The position numbers were made by a program, and so were the translations under genes. DNA of 5,340 nt from Cyanobacteriota bacterium (lineage in GTDB: Bacteria > Cyanobacteriota > Cyanobacteriia > Leptolyngbyales > Leptolyngbyaceae): the NCBI GenBank assembly GCA_027482985.1, contig JAIXVO010000067.1, positions 1 to 5,340 of the forward strand, in the 5' to 3' direction. Positions 1 to 5,340 of the stretch are shown one piece after another; position 1 is the first letter of the stretch; each line of letters opens with the position of its first letter. Under the pieces are notes generated by a model. That model made no database searches and was not told the origin of the DNA. It saw only the letters and a list, made by a program, of their open reading frames with translations.

Positions 1-17
1 TCATCCCCTCCCCCCTT

Positions 18-3000
18 ATGCAAATTATGCAAACTCGCCCCCCTGGTTTCAGTCTTAGCGCACTGTCCATCCGCAGGCACATTGGCACCCTGATGTTGAC
101 CCTGGCGGTGGTGGTGATTGGCGTTTTTGCGGTGAGTACGATGCAGGTCGATTTGTTGCCTGCGATTACTTATCCCCGGATTGGGGTGCGGTTAAATGCA
201 CCGGGGATTTCGCCGGAAGTGGCGGTGGACGAAATTACGAAACCGTTAGAAGAGGCGCTGTCGGCGACGGAAGGGGTGGTGCAGGTGTATTCGCAAACAC
301 GGGAAGGCCAGATCAGTTTAGACCTGTTTTTCCAGCCAGGAGGAAATATTGATCAGGCGTTGAATGAAGCGACGGCGACCTTCAACCGAGCCCGAAGTCG
401 ATTACCGGACACGATCGAGGAGCCTCGGTTGTTTAAGGTGGATCCATCCCAGTTGCCCGTGTACGAACTAGCATTGACTGCTCCTTCATTACCGCTGGTC
501 GATTTGCGCGTCTTTGCCGATGAGGAATTGGCGCGGGAATTGGGCGTGGTGCAGGGGGTGGCTGCGATCGATGTGTCCGGTGGCGTGAATGAAGAAGTGC
601 AGGTTGTGGTCGATTTGAATCGATTGCAGGCGGTGGGTGTGGGGTTGAACGATGTGCTGACGGAATTGCGCGATCGCAACCAGGACATTTCCGGGGGACG
701 CATTTTGGGTGACACCTCGGAACCGCTGACTCGCGCTGTAGGTCGGTTTCAGAATGCGGATGAGTTGCGGGATTTGTCGTTTGAGTCGAGACGGGGTCAA
801 TCGGTTGGGGGCAATAATCAAAATGTGGAGATTTCCACTGCCGGACAACGGGTGTATTTGCGGGACTTTGCGGATGTCAACGATGGAACGGAGGATCAAC
901 GGATTTTTGTATCGTTGAATGGGCAACCGGCGGTGAAAGTGAGTATCCAGAAGCAACCGGATGCGAATACGATTCAGGTGGTGGATGGGGTCAAGCGCCG
1001 CATTGAGGATCTGCGGCAGGCGGGTGTGATTCCGGCGGATATGGAGATGCGCCCCACGCTGGATGAGTCGGTGTTCATTCAAACCTCGCTGGATAGTGTG
1101 ATTGAGGCGGCATTGACAGGGGGGGCACTGGCGGCTTTTGCGGTGCTGGTGTTTCTGGGATCAATTCGGCAAACGCTGATCATCAGTCTGACCATTCCGT
1201 TGTGTACCCTGGCCGCGGCGATCGCCATGCGGCTGAGTGGCTTCTCGCTCAACGTGTTTAGTCTGGCAGGTTTGGCGATCAGTATTGGGCAGGCGGTCGA
1301 TACATCTGTAGTGATTCTGGAAAACATTAACAGTCGCGTGGAGGCGGTGCATCAGACACACGACAACGGCAGTCGGTATCGCTTCTCCCAGCGATCGGCA
1401 ATCAATCTGGTGGAAGAAAGTAGTCGGGAAGTGGAATCGTCGCTGGTGGCGGCAACAGGAGCCAACCTGGCATCAGTCTTTCCCTTTTTGATGATTGGCG
1501 GGTTCATTGCCCTACTGTTTAATGAATTGATTTTGACTATCTGTTTCGCCGTGGCAGCCTCCCTGCTGGTTGCCGTCACGGTCGTGCCGATGCTCTCCTC
1601 GCGCTTGCTCAACCTGCCCTCCAGTAATCTTCATCGCACCTGGGTGTTTCGTACCTTCAACGCTCGCTTTGATGCCGCTACTCGCAGCTATGCCCGTGCT
1701 TTAGCCTGGGTGGTGCGCCATCGAGTGCTCACGATCCTCCTGGCTTTTGCGCTCTTGGGGACTGGTAGCGTCTGGATGCTGGGGTCGATTTCCCAGGAGA
1801 TTTTGCCCCGCATCAGCACCGGACAGGCTAACTTAAATGCCCAATTTGCTCCAGGAACACCCTTGGCCAACAGTCGTAAGGTGATGGCGGAAGTGGACAG
1901 TATCCTGTTGGCGCAACCGGAAACTGAGTATGTCTTCAGTACAGTGGGGGGCTTTATTTTTGCGGCAAATACGAATGCCAACCCCCTCCGCAGTACTAGC
2001 ACCATCACGCTGAAACCCGGCACCGATGTCGAAGCTTTTGTGGCGAAAGTGACCCGCGAGTTTCGTCAGTTGAATCTGGTGGATGTTCGGCTGCGGTTGA
2101 GTCCGGGGCAGGTGCGCGGCTTGATTACCAGCAATTCCCCCGTGCGAGGTGCAGAAGTCGATGTGATTCTGCAAGGTCAGGATGAGGACGCGCTCACCCA
2201 AGCCGGACGGCAGGTGTTACAGGCGTTGGAAGAAAAGGCGACATTGACCAGTTTTCGCCCGGATGCGGACGATCGCCAGCCGGAGATCCAAATTCGTCCT
2301 GATTCAGAGCGCCTATCTCAGTTGAATTTGAACATTCAGGATGTGGGTGAGTCGTTGCAAACGGCGATCGAGGGCATTATTCCGACGCAAATTCAGCGGG
2401 GTAATCGGTTGGTGGATGTGCGCGTGCGACTCGATCGCGACAACCTCGATCGCCCCTCGCAAATTGCTCAGATTCCCCTATTTACAGGCGCGAATCAGTT
2501 AGTCCGGTTGGGCGATGTCACCCGAATTGAGGAAAATCGGGCACCGGGAGAAATTCGCCGGATCAACCAGCGGCAGGTGTTTCTAATTGCTGGTAACTTG
2601 AATCAGGGAGCCAGTTTGGGTAGCGCGATTCAGCAGGTGAATCAAGTTCTGGATGCGATCGAGTTCCCGCCAGGGGTCTCGGTACTCCCCAGCGCGGCGG
2701 CAGAAAGTAATCAGCAATTGCAATCAACCCTGCCGATTCTAGGTGGGCTGGCGGCGTTTCTGGTGTTTGTCGTGATGGCAGTACAATACAACTCGCTGGT
2801 AGACCCGCTGGTGATTATGTTCACGCTGCCGCTAGCGCTAGCAGGTGGGATTTTTGGCTTGTTTATGACAGGTACGGCGATTGGTGCCACGGTGGTAGTG
2901 GGGGCGGTGCTGCTAGTGGGGATCGTGGTGAACAATGCCATCATTCTGGTGGAACTGGCTAACCAGATTCGGGAACAGGAGGGCTGTGACCGCCTGACGG

Positions 3001-3317
3001 CTATGCTCAAAGCCGCCCCCCAGCGTCTGCGCCCAATTTTAATGACAACCATTACCACTGTGTTGGGGTTGTTTCCTCTGGCGTTGGGCGTGGGGCAGGG
3101 TGGCGAATTTTTGCAACCGCTGGGAATTGTTGTTTTTGCCGGGATGTCCCTGGCAACCCTGCTGACCCTGTTTATCATCCCCTGCTTCTACGTCCTGCTG
3201 CACGACATCTTCGAGTGGCGACCCGGTCAGAAACAGCCCACCCGCTATGAAGCGGCGATCGAGGCCCCCTCACCCCACGAAGAAGTTGTCAGTCACGAAG
3301 TTGCCAGCCGCGAGTGA
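18..3317 (+). CDS. RND-family efflux transporter, inner-membrane subunit (AcrB-like, HAE1 type)
   Basis: Proton-driven exporter of the resistance-nodulation-division superfamily. Such pumps normally work as inner-membrane trimers with a periplasmic adaptor and a TolC-like outer-membrane channel; substrate unknown. At 1099 residues it is slightly longer than AcrB (1049). Seen: short cytosolic N-terminus, TM1 about 20-45, periplasmic porter region about 46-360 (APGISPEVAVDEITKPLEE at 61-79), TM2-TM6 about 363-530, TM7 about 568-590, second periplasmic region about 591-900, TM8-TM12 about 903-1062, acidic tail. TM4 has Asp428 followed by Thr429, where AcrB has Asp407-Asp408. TM10 reads GIVVNNAIILVE (968-979), with Asn972 at the AcrB Lys940 position. 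RPILMTTITTVLGLFPLALG (1005-1024) is a strong family motif. No Glu at the TM10 relay position argues against the CusA-like metal branch. The start is uncertain: ATG at 27 is equally possible, neither has a purine-rich ribosome site (upstream is CCCCTCCCCCC), and the frame stays open to base 1. The family is secure; the substrate class is inferred. Confidence 0.96.
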   Translation: MQIMQTRPPGFSLSALSIRRHIGTLMLTLAVVVIGVFAVSTMQVDLLPAITYPRIGVRLNAPGISPEVAVDEITKPLEEALSATEGVVQVYSQTREGQISLDLFFQPGGNIDQALNEATATFNRARSRLPDTIEEPRLFKVDPSQLPVYELALTAPSLPLVDLRVFADEELARELGVVQGVAAIDVSGGVNEEVQVVVDLNRLQAVGVGLNDVLTELRDRNQDISGGRILGDTSEPLTRAVGRFQNADELRDLSFESRRGQSVGGNNQNVEISTAGQRVYLRDFADVNDGTEDQRIFVSLNGQPAVKVSIQKQPDANTIQVVDGVKRRIEDLRQAGVIPADMEMRPTLDESVFIQTSLDSVIEAALTGGALAAFAVLVFLGSIRQTLIISLTIPLCTLAAAIAMRLSGFSLNVFSLAGLAISIGQAVDTSVVILENINSRVEAVHQTHDNGSRYRFSQRSAINLVEESSREVESSLVAATGANLASVFPFLMIGGFIALLFNELILTICFAVAASLLVAVTVVPMLSSRLLNLPSSNLHRTWVFRTFNARFDAATRSYARALAWVVRHRVLTILLAFALLGTGSVWMLGSISQEILPRISTGQANLNAQFAPGTPLANSRKVMAEVDSILLAQPETEYVFSTVGGFIFAANTNANPLRSTSTITLKPGTDVEAFVAKVTREFRQLNLVDVRLRLSPGQVRGLITSNSPVRGAEVDVILQGQDEDALTQAGRQVLQALEEKATLTSFRPDADDRQPEIQIRPDSERLSQLNLNIQDVGESLQTAIEGIIPTQIQRGNRLVDVRVRLDRDNLDRPSQIAQIPLFTGANQLVRLGDVTRIEENRAPGEIRRINQRQVFLIAGNLNQGASLGSAIQQVNQVLDAIEFPPGVSVLPSAAAESNQQLQSTLPILGGLAAFLVFVVMAVQYNSLVDPLVIMFTLPLALAGGIFGLFMTGTAIGATVVVGAVLLVGIVVNNAIILVELANQIREQEGCDRLTAMLKAAPQRLRPILMTTITTVLGLFPLALGVGQGGEFLQPLGIVVFAGMSLATLLTLFIIPCFYVLLHDIFEWRPGQKQPTRYEAAIEAPSPHEEVVSHEVASRE
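670..677. repeat. HIP1 octamer GCGATCGC
   Basis: Exact GCGATCGC within the transporter coding sequence (first periplasmic region). This palindrome is strongly over-represented in many cyanobacterial genomes and is the best taxonomic marker in the window. Its function is not settled. Confidence 0.9.
1218..1225. repeat. HIP1 octamer GCGATCGC
   Basis: Exact copy inside the transporter gene, in the codons for Ala-Ala-Ile-Ala of TM3, extended to GGCGATCGCC. Confidence 0.9.
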
Positions 3318-3380
3318 CCTTAGCGGTTGCGGTTTGCTACGGATGTTCAATAGCATCACGACAGCATGGGTGCTAAATCT

Positions 3381-3395
3381 GCAAACATCGTTTGC
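3381..3395. repeat. Perfect short inverted repeat in intergenic region
   Basis: GCAAAC and GTTTGC are exact reverse complements separated by ATC, giving a possible 6-bp stem with a 3-base loop. It starts 63 bases after the transporter stop codon. No T-run follows, so it does not qualify as a classical intrinsic terminator. It could be a weak RNA 3'-end hairpin, a protein-binding half-site pair, or chance. Confidence 0.35.
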
Positions 3396-3421
3396 CAGTT
3401 CTACCAGCCCACGCTCATACC

Positions 3422-3429
3422 GCGATCGC
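3422..3429. repeat. HIP1 octamer GCGATCGC
   Basis: The only exact copy outside the coding regions, midway through the intergenic region. Confidence 0.9.
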
Positions 3430-3570
3430 CCTCTACTCACCAACTTTGACAGTGAACCCAAGAGCTTGCGGTCAAAGGTCAAAGGGACTTAATGTCGTTG
3501 CTTGAGACATCACTCGGTGAGCGGTTGAGGTTAATTCGATTTGATTGAGGGGAATACTTTTGACTAAGGC

Positions 3571-3576
3571 TATATT
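3571..3576 (+). promoter_or_regulatory. Possible -10 element upstream of sensor gene
   Basis: TATATT resembles a sigma-70 -10 hexamer (TATAAT, one mismatch) and lies 12 bases before the ATG at 3589. No -35 hexamer sits at 16-18 bp: TTGATT at 3541-3546 is 24 bp away and TTGACT at 3560-3565 only 5 bp away. If it is used, the 5' leader would be only a few bases long, fitting the absence of a Shine-Dalgarno sequence. The call rests on the single hexamer in an AT-rich stretch and is weak. Confidence 0.22.
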
Positions 3577-3588
3577 CCTATCAAAATC

Positions 3589-5340
3589 ATGTCAATCCTT
3601 CCTATAACTGATCAACAATTTAATGCTTTGCAACAAGCTGCATATCAACTATCCTCCTGTACTGACCAAATTTTTCAGCAGATTGAACAGGAGCAAATAT
3701 TAAGCAGTATCAGCGATCGCATTCGATCATCTTTAGATTTACAGACCATCCTTAATACAACTTCAACCACTCTGCGGCAGTTTCTTAACGCCGATCGCGT
3801 CGCTGTATTTCAATTTACCCCCGGCAGTGAGGGGCAGCAAGGGCAGTTTATTGCTGAAGATGTGGCCCCGGAGGTGACTTCAGCGATGGCGATAAAAGCT
3901 GATGATCAGTGGTTTAGCTCGCAGTTTGTGGCTTACTATGCCCAGGGACAGATTCAAGCCGTGACGGATATTGGTCACGCGGAACTGAGTGATTGTCCTG
4001 TGCAGAGTCTGGAAGCTTTGCAAGTACGGGCGAGTTTGATCGTTCCCGTCCTGAAAGAAACCGCACTCTGGGGACTCCTCTGTATCCATCAATGCCACAA
4101 TCCTCGACGCTGGCAGGGCTCAGAAATTGAATTTGTTCGGAAAATTGCGGTGCATTTTGCCATCGCCCTGCAGCAATCAGAGTATCTCGAACAGATTAAA
4201 CAGCAAGCCGCGCTGCTGGCTCAAACTACGGCTCAAACCAAAGCTTTGGTGCGCCAGAAAGCGTTGGTTAAAATTGTCAACAAAATTCGACAATCGTTGG
4301 ATTTTGGAGAAATTTGCCAAACTGCAACAGCAGAAGTGCGCCAGTTATTGGCAGCCGACCGCGTGACGATCTATCGCTTTAATCCAGACTGGAGTGGGAG
4401 TTTTCTGTTTGAGTCGGTCGCGGCTGAGTGGCTACCGCTGGTGGGCGTGTCACCGAGCATTGCCGATACTCACCTGATGGAGACGCGGGGAGGCCGCTAT
4501 GCCGCCAATGAAACCTTTGCCGTCTCAGATATTTACACAATTGGACATCGCGATTGCCACGTTGCCTTGTTAGAAGAATTTCAAGCGAGAGCCTACGCGA
4601 TCGCCCCCATTTTTGAAGGCGATCGGCTCTGGGGACTCCTCACTGCCTTCCAAAATTCTGGCCCTCGCCAGTGGCAAGCCGACGAAATTGAATTGCTCGC
4701 GCAAATTGGGGAACAACTCGGTATTGCCCTCCGGCAAGCAAACGAACATCAACAAGCGATTAACCGCCAGAAAGCACTGGTCAAAATTGTCAACAAAATT
4801 CGGCAATCGTTGGATTTTGGAGAAATTTGCCAAACTGCAACGGCAGAAATGCGGCAACTATTGGAAACTGATCGGGTCACGATCTATCGCTTTGATCCAG
4901 ACTGGAGTGGGCGGTTCCTGTTTGAATCAGTCGCGGCTGAGTGGCGACCGCTGGTGGGTGTATCACCCAGCATTGCCGATACCCACCTGATGGAGACGCG
5001 GGGAGGCCGCTATGCCGCCAACGAAACCTTTGCCGTCACGGATATTTACACGGTTGGACATCGCGATTGCCACGTTGCCTTGTTAGAAGAATTTCAAGCG
5101 AGAGCCTACGCGATCGCCCCCATTTTTGAGGGCGATCGGCTCTGGGGCTTACTCACCGTTTTCCAAAATTCTGGCCCCCGGCAGTGGCAAGCCGACGAAA
5201 TTGAATTACTCGCGCAAATTGGAGAACAACTTGGCATTGCTCTCCGGCAAGCCGAATCCGTGAAGCAGATTCAAGCGCACGCGATCGAACTGAAACAATT
5301 ACTGGAGGAACTGCAACAGTCTCAAATGCAACTCATCCAA
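3589..5340 (+). CDS. Multi-GAF sensor protein, probable cyanobacteriochrome-like hybrid/histidine kinase (3' end outside window)
   Basis: Open for 584 codons and running off the window. ATG 3589 is the earliest possible start, because an in-frame TAA lies at 3565-3567 with no start codon between; there is no clear ribosome site. No membrane segment or signal peptide: a cytosolic sensor. Domains: N-terminal helix 1-36; GAF1 about 37-196; helical linker 197-222; GAF2 about 223-384; GAF3 about 394-555; coiled coil from about 556 to the edge, ending LEELQQSQMQLIQ. In cyanobacterial kinases such a coil usually runs straight into HisKA (SEKM...GQLVAGVAHEINNP), hence the kinase inference; an MCP or GGDEF output is less likely. 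Each GAF has the CBCR-type ending LWGLL...PR(Q/R)WQ..EI. GAF2 and GAF3 have Cys323-His324 and Cys494-His495, the bilin-attachment pattern of phytochromes and CBCRs. GAF1 has Cys136-Pro137. That this is a multi-GAF signalling protein is sure; kinase output is probable; chromophore binding is possible. Confidence 0.93.
   Translation, partial: MSILPITDQQFNALQQAAYQLSSCTDQIFQQIEQEQILSSISDRIRSSLDLQTILNTTSTTLRQFLNADRVAVFQFTPGSEGQQGQFIAEDVAPEVTSAMAIKADDQWFSSQFVAYYAQGQIQAVTDIGHAELSDCPVQSLEALQVRASLIVPVLKETALWGLLCIHQCHNPRRWQGSEIEFVRKIAVHFAIALQQSEYLEQIKQQAALLAQTTAQTKALVRQKALVKIVNKIRQSLDFGEICQTATAEVRQLLAADRVTIYRFNPDWSGSFLFESVAAEWLPLVGVSPSIADTHLMETRGGRYAANETFAVSDIYTIGHRDCHVALLEEFQARAYAIAPIFEGDRLWGLLTAFQNSGPRQWQADEIELLAQIGEQLGIALRQANEHQQAINRQKALVKIVNKIRQSLDFGEICQTATAEMRQLLETDRVTIYRFDPDWSGRFLFESVAAEWRPLVGVSPSIADTHLMETRGGRYAANETFAVTDIYTVGHRDCHVALLEEFQARAYAIAPIFEGDRLWGLLTVFQNSGPRQWQADEIELLAQIGEQLGIALRQAESVKQIQAHAIELKQLLEELQQSQMQLIQ
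3713..3720. repeat. HIP1 octamer GCGATCGC
   Basis: Exact copy near the start of the sensor gene, encoding Ser-Asp-Arg in the helix leading into GAF1. Confidence 0.9.
4252..4740 (+). repeat. Tandem GAF repeat, copy 1 (GAF2, residues 222-384)
   Basis: First copy of a 489-bp unit repeated with a 513-bp period inside the sensor gene. It encodes the linker helix RQKALVKIVNKIRQSLDF and a full GAF domain. CBCR-relevant residues are Asp293, His295, Arg303, Tyr304, Cys323 and His324. Asp to Arg is 10 residues and Asp to Cys 30, the same as Asp291, Arg301 and Cys321 of AnPixJ GAF2 as I recall its numbering. The position of AnPixJ Trp289 is Ile291. DTHL (293-296) stands where the DXCF class has its second Cys, so a two-Cys photocycle is not expected. 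Confidence 0.93.
4597..4604. repeat. HIP1 octamer GCGATCGC
   Basis: Exact copy in GAF2, encoding Ala-Ile-Ala just after the Cys-His helix. It lies in the 76-bp stretch that is identical in both GAF repeat copies. Confidence 0.9.
4765..5253 (+). repeat. Tandem GAF repeat, copy 2 (GAF3, residues 393-555)
   Basis: Second copy of the unit. By hand alignment without gaps it differs from copy 1 at 9 of 163 residues and about 46 of 489 bases; 32 of the 41 changed codons are silent. The replacements (copy 1 to copy 2) are V250M, A255E, A256T, N265D, S271R, L282R, S313T, I318V and A353V in copy 1 numbering. All putative chromophore-pocket residues are kept: Asp464, His466, Arg474, Tyr475, Cys494, His495. 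The two copies are joined by only eight residues (NEHQQAIN, 385-392). Confidence 0.93.
5110..5117. repeat. HIP1 octamer GCGATCGC
   Basis: Exact copy in GAF3 at the position equivalent to the one at 4597, 513 bp downstream, so it was duplicated or copied with the domain rather than arising independently. Confidence 0.9.

Larger units (their letters stand above)
3318..3588. other. Intergenic region between transporter and sensor genes
   Basis: No gene is convincingly supported here. The frames that stay open across 3247-3492 (plus) and 3270-3482 (minus) overlap the 3' end of the transporter gene, have no recognisable domain and no ribosome site. The region contains a short perfect inverted repeat (3381-3395), looser inverted pairs such as TAGCA at 3351-3355 with TGCTA at 3371-3375, a HIP1 octamer at 3422-3429, a tandem heptamer GGTCAAA at 3470-3483, and an AT-rich end from about 3530 that probably holds the promoter of the sensor gene. 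No stem followed by a T-run was found, so no intrinsic terminator can be placed after the transporter gene. Confidence 0.7.

Noticed and set aside
353..3178. Several long minus-strand frames (for example 489-1082, 2711-3178)
   Set aside because: All lie antisense to the well-supported transporter gene and show no domain; they are shadows of its codon bias.
18..3317. Heavy-metal (CusA/CzcA) type RND exporter
   Set aside because: The TM10 relay position is Asn-Asn with no Glu, and no methionine-rich metal relay was seen in the periplasmic regions; the sequence fits the HAE1-like branch better.
3381..3395. Inverted repeat as an intrinsic terminator of the transporter gene
   Set aside because: The stem is short and not followed by a T-run, so it is reported only as an inverted repeat.
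3470..3483. GGTCAAA repeated twice in tandem as a possible heptamer repeat array or regulator site
   Set aside because: Only two copies, not extended on either side; chance is sufficient, and it is too short for a cyanobacterial heptamer array.
3247..3492. Plus-strand 81-codon frame overlapping the end of the transporter gene
   Set aside because: Its first 70 bases are the transporter gene read in another frame; the product has low complexity (Ser/Arg/Pro rich), with no domain and no ribosome site.
4127..4990. Plus-strand frames at 4127-4366 and 4613-4990 sharing similar peptides
   Set aside because: They are out-of-frame readings of the sensor gene. Their similarity to each other is only the tandem GAF repeat read in another frame.
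4252..5253. Tandem repeat as a mobile element or CRISPR-like array
   Set aside because: The repeat stays in one open frame and encodes a complete GAF domain; there are no terminal inverted repeats, transposase or spacer structure.

Overview
The window looks cyanobacterial. It carries six copies of the octamer GCGATCGC (HIP1, the highly iterated palindrome of many cyanobacterial chromosomes), where fewer than one would be expected by chance. Its second gene is a multi-GAF sensor of the type common in cyanobacteria. The genus cannot be fixed; a filamentous or Leptolyngbya-like lineage is only a guess.

Layout: (1) 18-3317, plus strand, holds a complete inner-membrane RND efflux transporter of 1099 residues, resembling the drug/amphiphile (HAE1, AcrB-like) branch. 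A periplasmic adaptor gene would usually lie next to it; none is visible, so if present it is upstream, before base 1. (2) 3318-3588 is a 271-bp intergenic region with no convincing gene. It has one short perfect inverted repeat, one HIP1 site and an AT-rich end next to the following gene. (3) 3589 to the window edge, plus strand, holds the first 584 residues of a larger soluble sensor protein. It has three GAF domains joined by helical linkers, then a coiled coil of the kind that normally leads into a HisKA/HATPase_c histidine kinase in cyanobacteria. The kinase part itself is outside the window.

The main point of interest is in the sensor. GAF2 and GAF3 are a tandem duplication with a 513-bp period, differing at only 9 of 163 residues. 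Both keep a Cys-His pair and an Asp/Arg/Tyr set at the spacing of bilin-binding cyanobacteriochrome (CBCR) GAF domains, but the usual Trp two residues before the Asp is Ile. GAF1 is a diverged relative with Cys-Pro instead of Cys-His and Asp-Gln-Trp-Phe where the DXCF class has Asp-X-Cys-Phe. This makes the protein a candidate tandem-photosensor kinase; bilin binding is not proven by sequence alone.

The two genes share a strand, but nothing in the window ties them functionally. The gap and the unrelated roles (efflux pump, signalling protein) suggest separate transcription units. I see no wholly new system here: the transporter is an ordinary family member with a variant proton-relay set, and the sensor is unusual mainly in its near-identical CBCR-like tandem pair.
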